A stretch of DNA of 64,000 nt. Source: Lentzea aerocolonigenes. Lineage in GTDB: Bacteria; Actinomycetota; Actinomycetes; Mycobacteriales; Pseudonocardiaceae. The stretch is from NCBI RefSeq assembly GCF_000974445.1, contig NZ_BBOJ01000001.1, forward strand, positions 744,001 to 808,000, in the 5' to 3' direction. How positions within the stretch are numbered: the first letter of the stretch is position 1; the number at the start of each line of letters is the position of its first letter. A program made the translations under genes and the position numbers. Below the pieces are notes generated by a model. The model did no database searches and was not told where the DNA came from. It was given only the letters and a program-made list of their open reading frames with translations. Shown one piece after another: positions 53,502 to 61,652 of this stretch.

Positions 53502-54983
53502 ATGTCGCAACTCGACGCGCTCGCCGACCGTCTGTGGGACCTGGTGCTGGAGCAGCACCCGTTGCTCGCGAACCTCATGGGACTGCGGGACGACGGTGCG
53601 CTGGCCGACCACAGCGAGGAGGCCCATTTGCGGTTCCTCGGGCGGTACCTGGCCGTCGTCGAGGACGCGGACGGCCTGGTGCCGGAGACCCTCGACGACC
53701 GCGTCACGCTGGGCCTCGTCCGGCACCTCGCCCGCGTGGAGTGCGAGAAGATCGAGTCGAGGGAGATCGAGTTCGGGATCAGCGGGTACCTCCAGTCCGC
53801 GGTGCCCGAGACGCTCCACTTCCTCTCCCACCTCAGAAACCACCACGCCGTACCGGGGTTCGTCGAAACGGTCACCGAACGGCACCGCGCGGGCATCGCC
53901 GCGGGACGAACGCCGGTCCGGCACCTCGTCGAGCAGGCGATCGAGCTGACCGAACGACACGCTGCGGAACAGCACGAGTTGCGCCCGGTCCTGGAGAACT
54001 ACCGCGACTTCCTGCGGCGGGAAGCCCTGCCGCACGGCCGGGACGCCGAGCATGCGGGGCTCTGCTGGCTTCCTGACGGCGAAGCGTTGTACCGCAAGGC
54101 AGTTCGCAGGCACACGACGCTGGACGTCGATCCGGACGAGCTGCACGCCACCGGGCTCCGGCTCGTCGAGAACGTCCGGCGAGAGCTCGGTGGGAGGCTC
54201 AGCGACGGCAGCACGTACATCAGCGCCGCGGAGATGCTCGCGGCTGCCGAGGCCGCTGTGCGCAGGGCGGAAGCCGTTGCACCGCAGTGGTTCCGGACGA
54301 TCCCGGACGAGCGGTGCGTGATCGCCGAGACCGCGCCGTCCGTGCCCGCGAGCACGCCGCCGCACTACCTGGCCGCCGCGCTCGACGGCAGCCGCCCCGG
54401 CACGTATTTCGTCAACACCAAGGATCCGCACGTCCAGCCGCGGAACATCGCGGAGGCGACGGCGTTTCACGAGGCGGTGCCCGGCCACCACTTCGAGAGC
54501 TCCCGGCTCATGCTGCTCCAGGACATCCCTCTGCTGCGCCGCAAGGCCCGCGTCACCGCCTTCACCGAGGGGTGGGCGCTCTACTGCGAACGCCTCGCCG
54601 ACGAGATGGGTCTCTACAGCGACGAGGAGACCCGGCTCGGCATGCTCATGATGGAGGCCAAGCGCGCGTGCAGGCTCGTCGCCGACACGGGCCTGCACGC
54701 GAAGGGCTGGAGCAGGGAGGAAGCCGTCGACCACCTGCTCGGCAACACCTCGATGCCGCGCGAGCTCGCCGAGGCCGAGGTCGACCGCTACCTCGCCCAG
54801 CCGGGCCAGGCTCTGGCGTACGCGGTGGGCCGCCTCAGGTTCGACGAGCTGCGCGCGAAAGCGGAGCTGGCTCTAGGAACGGCGTTCGACGTCCGCGACT
54901 TCCACGAGGTCGTCCTCGGCCGCGGCAGGCTCACCCTCGGCCTGCTCGACGACGTGGTCACCGCCTGGCTGGCCGAGCGCTGA
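53502..54983 (+). CDS. DUF885 family protein (putative metallopeptidase)
   Basis: 493 residues. The conserved HEAVPGHH motif lies near residue 323 with FTEGWALYCERLADEMG downstream, the DUF885 zinc-peptidase-like arrangement. YFVNTKDP and HARGWSRE-type segments also fit. No signal peptide, so cytosolic. Ends overlapping the convergent symporter gene by 111 bases, a long coding overlap. Confidence 0.9.
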   Translation: MSQLDALADRLWDLVLEQHPLLANLMGLRDDGALADHSEEAHLRFLGRYLAVVEDADGLVPETLDDRVTLGLVRHLARVECEKIESREIEFGISGYLQSAVPETLHFLSHLRNHHAVPGFVETVTERHRAGIAAGRTPVRHLVEQAIELTERHAAEQHELRPVLENYRDFLRREALPHGRDAEHAGLCWLPDGEALYRKAVRRHTTLDVDPDELHATGLRLVENVRRELGGRLSDGSTYISAAEMLAAAEAAVRRAEAVAPQWFRTIPDERCVIAETAPSVPASTPPHYLAAALDGSRPGTYFVNTKDPHVQPRNIAEATAFHEAVPGHHFESSRLMLLQDIPLLRRKARVTAFTEGWALYCERLADEMGLYSDEETRLGMLMMEAKRACRLVADTGLHAKGWSREEAVDHLLGNTSMPRELAEAEVDRYLAQPGQALAYAVGRLRFDELRAKAELALGTAFDVRDFHEVVLGRGRLTLGLLDDVVTAWLAER

Positions 54984-56228
54984 CCGCATCTGGCCGACGT
55001 CGAGCATGCCCTCCCACCGCGACACCACGAACGTGGCCACGCAGTTGCCCAGCAGGTTCGTGAAGACGCGCATGGAGTCCATGATCCTGTCGGCGCCCAG
55101 CAGCAACGCCACCGCCGCGGCCGGGATCGAGCCGACGGCGGCGACGGTGGCGGACAGCGCGAGGAACGCCGAGCCCGGCACGCCCGCCATGCCCTTCGAC
55201 GTCAGCACGAGCACCAGCACGATCGTGAGCTGGTCGCCGAGGTCGAGCGGGATGTTCAACGCCTGCGCCAGGAACACGGTCGCGAGCGACAGGTAGATCG
55301 ACGCGCCGTCCAGGTTGAACGAGTACCCGGTCGGCAGCACCAGCCCGACGGACGTGGGCGCGCAGCCCGCACGTTGCAGCTTCGCCATCATCCGCGGCAG
55401 CACGGCCTCCGACGACGCCGTGCCGAGCGCCAGCAGGAACTCCTCCTTCGCATACCTGATGAACCGCAGGAGGTTGACCCGCGCGAACGTCCAGGCGATC
55501 ACCCCGAGCAGCACGCAGAACAGCAACGCCGCGCCGTAGGAGGCGAGGATCAGCCACAGGTACGTGCGCAACGACCCCAGTCCGTACTGACCGACGAGGA
55601 ACGCCATCGCGCCGAACGCGCCGAGCGGCGCCAGCTTCATCACGTACCCCAGCACCGTGAAGAACGCCAGGTTGACGCGTTCCAGCAGGTCCACGACGGG
55701 CGTCGCGCGCTCGCCGAGCTGGGCCAGTGCGCAGCCGAACAGCACGGCGAACAACAGCACTTGAAGCAACGCGTTGCGCGCCAACGCGTCCACCACACTG
55801 GAAGGGATGAGATCGAGCAGGAACTGGACGACGCCCGGGAGGTGACCACCCTGCGTCTTCGCCTCCACGGCGGAGGCGTCCAAGGTGGACGGATCGATGT
55901 TCATGCCGGCGCCCGGTCGCACGACGTTGCCGACCAGCAGCCCGAACGCGAGCGCCGCGGTCGAGACGACCTCGAAGTAGATCAGGGCCTTGACCCCGAT
56001 CCTGCCGACCGCGCGCAGGTCGCCGACCTTGGCGATGCCCGTCGCCACCACGCAGAAGATCAGCGGCGCGATCACCATCTTGATCAGCTTGATGAAGCCG
56101 TCCCCGATCGGCTTGAGATCAGCGCCGAACGACCGGAAGTAGTGGCCCACGAGCACGCCGGCGACCACCGCGAGGAGGAGCTGCACGAACAGCGACCGAG
56201 TTTTCACCTGGCGGAAACTAGTTCTCAT
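54873..56228 (-). CDS. dctA: DAACS-family dicarboxylate:cation symporter
   Basis: 451 residues. Eight TM helices plus re-entrant loops; SSEAVLP (substrate hairpin) and GYSFNLDGASIYLSLATVFLAQA, the classic motif of the DctA/GltP family. Transports C4-dicarboxylates or glutamate with H+ or Na+. The C-terminal 40 residues, antisense to the DUF885 gene, are acidic and not conserved in the family. Confidence 0.88.
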   Translation of the reverse strand: MRTSFRQVKTRSLFVQLLLAVVAGVLVGHYFRSFGADLKPIGDGFIKLIKMVIAPLIFCVVATGIAKVGDLRAVGRIGVKALIYFEVVSTAALAFGLLVGNVVRPGAGMNIDPSTLDASAVEAKTQGGHLPGVVQFLLDLIPSSVVDALARNALLQVLLFAVLFGCALAQLGERATPVVDLLERVNLAFFTVLGYVMKLAPLGAFGAMAFLVGQYGLGSLRTYLWLILASYGAALLFCVLLGVIAWTFARVNLLRFIRYAKEEFLLALGTASSEAVLPRMMAKLQRAGCAPTSVGLVLPTGYSFNLDGASIYLSLATVFLAQALNIPLDLGDQLTIVLVLVLTSKGMAGVPGSAFLALSATVAAVGSIPAAAVALLLGADRIMDSMRVFTNLLGNCVATFVVSRWEGMLDVGQMRSALGQPGGDHVVEQAEGEPAAAEDDLVEVADVERRS

Positions 56229-56292
56229 TCATGAGCAATGGAGTGCCCTCGTGTTACGTCCGCGTCATCTCATCGCTGGCACACTGCCGCGC

Positions 56293-57114
56293 ATGAAGCC
56301 AGTCGCGGCGCTCGCCGCCCTGCTCCTGCTCGTCGCCTCCTGCAGCACGAGCGAACCCGAACCGCCCTCGGTCGAACTGCCGCCGAGCGGCGCGAAGTTC
56401 GACTACCAGATCGGCGGGGTCTACCAGCCGGACGCGCGCGTCAAGATCGTGGTGCGGGACCGCAGCAAGCTGCCCGTCGGCGACCGCTACAACATCTGCT
56501 ACCTCAACGCCCTGCAGACCCAGCCGGATCCGATGGAGGGCAGCCTGAGCTGGTGGCAGCAGAACCACGGCGACCTGCTGGTGAAGAAGCCGGACGGCCA
56601 GCCGGTGATCGTCCCCCAGTGGGAGGAGGGCGTCCTCGACATCTCCACCCCCGAGAAGCGGGGGAGGATCCTGGACATCCAGAAGAAGTGGATCGAGGGC
56701 TGCAAGACCTCGCGCTTCCAGGCGATCGAGGCGGACAACCTCGACTCGCACACGTGGGCCGGCGGGGCGTTCGACATCAACGCCACCAAGGAGTTCATGA
56801 AGTCGTTCGTGCGCCACGCCCACGAGAAGGGACTCGCGGTCGCGCAGAAGAACGGCGGTGAGCTGGGCGACTCGGGCAAGAAGTACGTCGGCTTCGACTT
56901 CGCCATCACCGAGGACTGCCAGGCCCACGACGAGTGCAAGCCCTATGCCGACGCGTTCGGCGACAACGTCTTCCAGATCGAGTACACCGACGAGGCGTTC
57001 CAGAGCTCCTGCGCCGACCGCGGCGGACGGGTGTCGGTCATCCGCCGCGACCGGAACGTGGTGCCGTACGGGCACCCGGACTACGTCTACGAGGCCTGCC
57101 CGCTCAAGCCTTGA
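56293..57114 (+). CDS. GH114 endo-alpha-1,4-polygalactosaminidase-like lipoprotein
   Basis: 273 residues from ATG 56293, lipobox VASC (Cys17). FDYQIGGVYQPDARVKIVV, ICYLNALQTQ, FQAIEADNLDSHTW with the candidate acidic residues, and GLAVAQKNGGEL fit GH114. It hydrolyses galactosamine-containing surface polymers outside the cell. Single gene; the 3' end overlaps a convergent gene by 11 bases. Confidence 0.85.
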   Translation: MKPVAALAALLLLVASCSTSEPEPPSVELPPSGAKFDYQIGGVYQPDARVKIVVRDRSKLPVGDRYNICYLNALQTQPDPMEGSLSWWQQNHGDLLVKKPDGQPVIVPQWEEGVLDISTPEKRGRILDIQKKWIEGCKTSRFQAIEADNLDSHTWAGGAFDINATKEFMKSFVRHAHEKGLAVAQKNGGELGDSGKKYVGFDFAITEDCQAHDECKPYADAFGDNVFQIEYTDEAFQSSCADRGGRVSVIRRDRNVVPYGHPDYVYEACPLKP

Positions 57115-57829
57115 TCGCGGTCTCCAGGAAAGCCTGCCACTTCTCGGCCTGGCCGGTCGCGTCGCCGAAGAGGTGGTGGCCGACGGCACGGGTGCCGTGG
57201 AACCGGTACAGGCCATCGGTTCCGCGCACGCTGAGGAACACCCCGGGCAGGTCGTAGGCGAAGTCGACGACCCCGGTGATGCCGAAGGGCTCCAGCGTGA
57301 CCTCGTCGCCGACCTGGGGTTCGGCGGGCACGCCGAGCGCCGCGAGCAGTCGGTCCCACGCGTCGTCGGGCTGTTCCTGGGGCGCCTGGGCGAACACGTA
57401 CGTGCCGCGACGGCCGGGGAAGTACTTGACGTACTGGCCCAGGGTGGCGAGGTACATGTCCCAGCCGTACGACGTCTGGTCGAGGTACTCGTCGCTCCAG
57501 CCGTCGCCGAGGATGCCGCTGTGCACGAACCGGAGCACGGTCGAGCCGCCGTCACGCGCCTCGATCAGGTACTCCATCGCGTGGATCGTGCCGTCGTCGG
57601 CCTTGTCGCTCTCGTAGGCGAACCGCTTGCCCGGCTCCCAGGCGGTGATCGTCGAAGCCTCCTGGAAGAAGCCCAGGTCGAGCGTCATGCGGCCGCCGAG
57701 CCGTCCGTCGACGGTGTGCGGGCCCATGAACCACGAGTCGATGCCGGGCCCCGTCGCGATGGCGTCCCACACCTGCTCCGGGGTGCCCTCGACCTCGACT
57801 TCCTTCTTGATCTCGAACTCGCGGGTCAC
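57104..57829 (-). CDS. SRPBCC/AHSA1-domain protein
   Basis: 241 residues from GTG (GTGA overlap with the ArsR gene). FEIKKEVEVEGTPEQVWDAIATGPGIDSWF and GKRFAYESDK are typical of AHSA1-like START/SRPBCC proteins; a second, C-terminal half follows. The function of such proteins with ArsR partners is unknown but the pairing is frequent. Confidence 0.88.
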   Translation of the reverse strand: MTREFEIKKEVEVEGTPEQVWDAIATGPGIDSWFMGPHTVDGRLGGRMTLDLGFFQEASTITAWEPGKRFAYESDKADDGTIHAMEYLIEARDGGSTVLRFVHSGILGDGWSDEYLDQTSYGWDMYLATLGQYVKYFPGRRGTYVFAQAPQEQPDDAWDRLLAALGVPAEPQVGDEVTLEPFGITGVVDFAYDLPGVFLSVRGTDGLYRFHGTRAVGHHLFGDATGQAEKWQAFLETAIKA

Positions 57830-58422
57830 GACTCTTCCTCCTTGGCACTGACGCTCGGGTGCAGGGCGACGACGACTCGGTGCGCACGCCCTCCTTCGGC
57901 CTGTTCGTCGTGGTACTTCGCGACGAGGTGCGTCACGCACGAGGCGAGCTCTTCGGCGAATGCCGCGCGGTCCGCCGCGGTGGCGAAACGCACCTCGCCG
58001 TCCAGCGCGAACGTCGCCAGCCGTTTCTTCGCCCTGGTCGCGCCCGTGATCAACGTGCCGACGTCGCGCACCAGCCTGGCCGAAACCGCCAGGAGCCACC
58101 GCGCGGACAACCGGTCGGGTGAACGCGCCGGGTCCGGCTGCACGGCCGCGAGCGCGGTCGGAGAGATCACGTAGGACGCCGCGGTCGCCTGCAGCAGGCG
58201 CTCGTTCACGTTGCCCTTGCGCCGTTCCTCGACGAGCTCCACGAGGCCGTGCTGCTCCAGCGTGCGCAGGTGGTAGTTCACCTTCTGCCTGGGCAGGCCC
58301 ACCTTCGCGGCGAGCATCGTCGCCGATCCCGGCTCTGCCAGCTCCGCGAGCAACCGCGCCCGCACGGGGTCCAGCGACACCTCGGCCGCTGCCGGATCCT
58401 CGATCACCGCCACTTCGAACAT
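57826..58422 (-). CDS. ArsR-type HTH regulator
   Basis: 198 residues. Winged helix: LDPVRARLLAELAEPGSATMLAAKVGLPRQKVNYHLRTLEQHGLVELVEE (pieces: RARLLAELAEPGSATMLA and RQKVNYHLRTLEQHGLV). No metal-binding cysteines. It should control its own operon with the SRPBCC gene through the repeat at 58452-58466. Confidence 0.88.
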   Translation of the reverse strand: MFEVAVIEDPAAAEVSLDPVRARLLAELAEPGSATMLAAKVGLPRQKVNYHLRTLEQHGLVELVEERRKGNVNERLLQATAASYVISPTALAAVQPDPARSPDRLSARWLLAVSARLVRDVGTLITGATRAKKRLATFALDGEVRFATAADRAAFAEELASCVTHLVAKYHDEQAEGGRAHRVVVALHPSVSAKEEES

Positions 58423-58451
58423 GGCTCCACCGTCGCACCGAAAACAAAATT

Positions 58452-58466
58452 AGTCAAGAACTGACT
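58452..58466. promoter_or_regulatory. Inverted repeat, candidate ArsR operator
   Basis: AGTCA-AGAAC-TGACT, perfect 5-5-5 repeat 30 bases upstream of the ArsR start, overlapping a TTGACT -35-like box on the minus strand. Confidence 0.5.
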
Positions 58467-58566
58467 TGCTGTCGGTGACTTTGCTCCACCTGGGTGGCTT
58501 TGGACCCGGTACCGTAAGTGCCGTCTCGATTGGTCGTTGCTTGTTCGCAACCCTTGAGGAGACAGA

Positions 58567-58740
58567 ATGATCATGATGCTGGTCCTGACCCTGCTCGCCC
58601 TGCCGTTCGCTCTCACCGCCGCCAACGTGGGCAGACGCCGGTGGGTCAGAAAGAGGGGCGTCGCCAGAGTGCGCGCCGAGCTCGACGCTTTCCACGCCGA
58701 GCTCGCACGTCAGGGCCTCAGTCACTTCTCCGGCCGGTGA
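58567..58740 (+). CDS. 57-residue small membrane protein
   Basis: ATG after GAGGAGACAGA. MIMMLVLTLLALPFALTAANV is one TM helix, followed by RRRWVRKRG and a short amphipathic helix ending HFSGR. Overlaps the convergent LLM gene by 19 bases. Function unknown. Confidence 0.6.
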   Translation: MIMMLVLTLLALPFALTAANVGRRRWVRKRGVARVRAELDAFHAELARQGLSHFSGR

Positions 58741-59684
58741 AGGACGTTCCCCGACGGTGAGATCCGGGTGACCACGTCGCCGTAGCGTTCCAGGAGCGAG
58801 GCCGTGGCGGTCTCCGGCGAGCCGACGACGGCGAAGGTGTTCAGCACCTCGTCCGTGATCAACCCGCTCATCTCGGTCCAGTGCTGCCGCCGCGACATCC
58901 GGTGCAGCTCCTCGTGCAGCGTTCCCCAGCCGTGCAGCTCCAGCACCGGCCGGTACGCGGGCGTCGACCCGTAGAACGCGATCTGCCGCTTGACGTCGGC
59001 GATCTCCTCGTCGTTCGTCGCGGCGAACACCGGGCCGCTGATCTCGAAGCCCTCCAACGTCTTGCCCGCCTTCGCCCGGCCGCGTTCGAGCGCCGGCAGC
59101 GTCACCTCGCGCAGGTACCGCTCCGTCGTGAAGTTGTGGCACAGGAAGCCGTCCGCGACCTCGCCCGCGACCTCGGTCATCAGCTCACCGACGCCCGCGA
59201 GGTAGATCGGCGCGTTGCCGTGCGGGTTCGGGCCGGGGTCGAAGAACGGCGTCATCAGCGTGTGCTTGTAGAACTCGCCGCGGAACGCCAGCCGCTCACC
59301 GGTCTCCCACGCGTGCCAGATCGCCCGGATCGCCAGCACGAACTCGCGCATCCTCGCGGCGGGCTTGCTCCACGGCATCGAGAACCGCTTGGTGATGTGC
59401 GCTTCGACCTGCGAGCCCAGCCCGAGGTTGAAGCGCCCCTTCGAGAGCAGCCGCAGGTCGTTCGCCGTGGTCGCGACGGTCATCGGGTTGCGCGCGAACG
59501 CCACCGCGATCGCCGTGCCCAGCTCGATCCGCTCGGTCGCCGCGGCGGCACCGGCCAGCGCCAGGAACGGGTCGTGCTTGGTCTCCGCGAGCCAGAACCC
59601 GTCGTAGCCGCGGTCCTCTGCCCGTTTGGCGATGGCCCCGGCGTCGCCCGGGGTGTAGTCGACGGCACTCCTGTCCAGCTTCAT
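58722..59684 (-). CDS. LLM-class F420-dependent oxidoreductase
   Basis: 320 residues from ATG. Luciferase-like TIM barrel: YDGFWLAETKHDPFLALAGAAAATERIELGT and LLSKGRFNLGLGSQVEAHI belong to the actinobacterial F420-dependent branch (TIGR03617-like). Substrate unknown. Runs in the same direction as the Excalibur gene upstream. Confidence 0.9.
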   Translation of the reverse strand: MKLDRSAVDYTPGDAGAIAKRAEDRGYDGFWLAETKHDPFLALAGAAAATERIELGTAIAVAFARNPMTVATTANDLRLLSKGRFNLGLGSQVEAHITKRFSMPWSKPAARMREFVLAIRAIWHAWETGERLAFRGEFYKHTLMTPFFDPGPNPHGNAPIYLAGVGELMTEVAGEVADGFLCHNFTTERYLREVTLPALERGRAKAGKTLEGFEISGPVFAATNDEEIADVKRQIAFYGSTPAYRPVLELHGWGTLHEELHRMSRRQHWTEMSGLITDEVLNTFAVVGSPETATASLLERYGDVVTRISPSGNVLHRPEK

Positions 59685-59702
59685 GCCGCTGAGGCTATGA
59701 GG

Positions 59703-60410
59703 TCACCGGCGCGGCGGCTCGCAGGCGATGCCGTTGCGGTTCGCGTCCAGCTCGACCCGGTAGCCCGGCTGACCCCAGTAGATCGGCGCCGCCCCGGCCC
59801 GCCACGCGTCGTCGCACGTCGCGAAGAAGACGGGCTTCGGCGTCGGCTTCGTCGTGGTGGTCGGCTTGGGCGGGGTCGTGGTGGGCGGTGGTGGAGGCGG
59901 AGGCGGCGGAGTGGGGGTCTCGGTGGCGTCCTTGCCGCCGCACGGTGCTCCCCACAGCCCGATCGGGACGCGTTGCGCGGCCCCCTCGGCTTCCTTCTGC
60001 GCGGGCGACGGAGCGCCCGCGGTGCGCCCAGCGCCGTTGCCCAGCGCGAGCAACGCGTAGTCCGTGCCGTCCGCGAGGCTCAGCGCGCCGGTGGCCCGGT
60101 CGTAGCGCACCTGCTGGTTCAGCAGCATGCTCCGCGCGAAGCCCGCGGCGGCCTCCGCCCAGCACGGTCCCGGCTGGGCGAGGCCGCTGACCTCGGCCTT
60201 CGACCCGTCGGACAGCATCACGGCGCGTCCGTCGACGACCGACACCACGCTGATGCCCAGCATGGCCGGTGGCACCGACGGCGACGTCGTGACCTGCGTC
60301 TCCCCGGCTCGTTTCTCCACCGCAACGGGAGTCGACTGCTGTGCCTGCGCCGTGCACCCCGCGCTCAACAAGGCCAGCAGGACGCCGCCCACAGTTCTCC
60401 ACCCCGACAT
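59703..60410 (-). CDS. Excalibur-domain lipoprotein
   Basis: 235 residues, lipobox SAGC. A degenerate nuclease-like N-terminal half (VVDGRAVMLSDGSKAEVSGLA) is followed by a Pro/Thr linker and the C-terminal Excalibur calcium-binding motif ELDANRNGIACE. The layout resembles secreted thermonuclease-like proteins, though catalytic residues of staphylococcal nuclease are not evident. Confidence 0.82.
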   Translation of the reverse strand: MSGWRTVGGVLLALLSAGCTAQAQQSTPVAVEKRAGETQVTTSPSVPPAMLGISVVSVVDGRAVMLSDGSKAEVSGLAQPGPCWAEAAAGFARSMLLNQQVRYDRATGALSLADGTDYALLALGNGAGRTAGAPSPAQKEAEGAAQRVPIGLWGAPCGGKDATETPTPPPPPPPPPTTTPPKPTTTTKPTPKPVFFATCDDAWRAGAAPIYWGQPGYRVELDANRNGIACEPPRR

Positions 60411-60510
60411 GACACCGAATGGTCCTACTTGGGCGGGGTGTGGCCAAGGTTACGTATTTGGTTCAGATCGGTTCACGGGTATTCCGAACTGAAATACGGA
60501 GACGCCCAGT

Positions 60511-60963
60511 TCAGCGCGCGGGCTTCAACGTCCACACGACGGTCATCTCGCCGGTGGTCACTCCCTCGGCGTTGGTGATCGTGATCGTCACCGGGAACTC
60601 GGGCCGCGCACCGGACTCCAGCTCGGCCAGAACCTCGTCCGCGGAACGGCCCAGAACGGCCTCAGCACGCAGAACGCCGAGCGCGACCTTCTTGTACGCG
60701 ATGTCGGCACGGGCGACCAGCGGTGTGGCCTTGCCCAGGTGAGCGGCGAACGCGGCCATCACCACCGCGCCCGACGCGGTCTCGGCGAGACCGAACATCA
60801 TCGCGGCGTGCGGCCCGCCGACGTGGTTGCGCAGCGTCTCGTCGTCGGGCAGTGACGCGACGACACGGCTGGCGGAGACCTCCTCGAACTCGATGCCGGT
60901 GGTCTTCACCCACGGCACGGCCTGCTTCATGGCGTCGGCGACGAAAGACACGTCTTGGCTCAT
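60511..60963 (-). CDS. Hotdog-fold thioesterase-like protein (DUF4442)
   Basis: 150 residues. VASLPDDETLRNHVGGPHAAMMFGLAETASG is the PaaI/DUF4442 pattern, with the asparagine and HVGG/PHAA core and the acidic helix (LAETASG). Likely hydrolyses an acyl-CoA. Single gene, upstream region shared with the MarR gene. Confidence 0.85.
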   Translation of the reverse strand: MSQDVSFVADAMKQAVPWVKTTGIEFEEVSASRVVASLPDDETLRNHVGGPHAAMMFGLAETASGAVVMAAFAAHLGKATPLVARADIAYKKVALGVLRAEAVLGRSADEVLAELESGARPEFPVTITITNAEGVTTGEMTVVWTLKPAR

Positions 60964-61091
60964 GAGACGGATGCTACCGGCGGGTAACCAGTGAAGCTAC
61001 CCGTCGGTAACCACTACTCCCTGCAGTCCCGTCACTCCTCTGTGGAGTGAGACTCGAAACCCACTTGCATTCCGGTCGACCGAGATGGATG

Positions 61092-61123
61092 CTTGTAGCG
61101 AGCAACTAGTTGGGTGATACAAG
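61092..61123. promoter_or_regulatory. MarR operator dyad
   Basis: A 32-base dyad with outer arms CTTGTA/TACAAG and a perfect central palindrome CAACTAGTTG (61103-61112); 12 of 16 positions are symmetric. It ends 14 bases before the marR start, so the regulator likely represses itself and the efflux gene. Confidence 0.65.
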
Positions 61124-61137
61124 CAACGGGGTGTGGG

Positions 61138-61650
61138 ATGGTCGAACCGGGCAGCTGCCACGTCGATCCCGAGCAGGGGCTCGCCGATCGCGTGAGCATG
61201 GCGATGATGCGCCTGAACAAGATGCACGCCCAGGTCACACACCAGATGTCGAAGCAGGGCATGGACAAGTCGGCCTTCATCCTCCTGTTGACGATCGCTG
61301 GTCTCGGCGAATGCCGGTCCAGCGCTCTCGCGGAGGCGGTGTTCTCCGACCCGTCCACGGTCAGCAGGCAGGTGGCCGCGCTGGTGAAGGACGGGCTCGT
61401 CGAGCGCCGTGCCGACCCGGCGGACGGCCGGGCCAGCGTGCTGGCGGTCACCCAGTCGGGACGCGAGTTGCTCCTTGAACGACGCCGGATGCGCATCGAA
61501 GCGTTCGAGCGGGTGTTCGCGGACTGGTCTGACGAGGAACTCAAGGTGTTCGCGGACCAGTTCGAACGCTTTGTCCAGGACTACGAGTGCACCATTCCGG
61601 CGCTTCTGACCGAACGCGGACTGGGGATCCGCGCAGGAGGGGAAAAGTAG
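61138..61650 (+). CDS. MarR-family regulator
   Basis: 170 residues from ATG 61138 (a start at 61114 is in frame but falls inside the operator). SALAEAVFSDPSTVSRQVAALVKDGLVERRADPADGRASV is the wHTH with wing (shown as SALAEAVFSDPSTVSRQV and ERRADPADGRASV). Three bases before the MFS gene, so co-transcribed. Confidence 0.9.
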   Translation: MVEPGSCHVDPEQGLADRVSMAMMRLNKMHAQVTHQMSKQGMDKSAFILLLTIAGLGECRSSALAEAVFSDPSTVSRQVAALVKDGLVERRADPADGRASVLAVTQSGRELLLERRRMRIEAFERVFADWSDEELKVFADQFERFVQDYECTIPALLTERGLGIRAGGEK

Positions 61651-61652
61651 AG

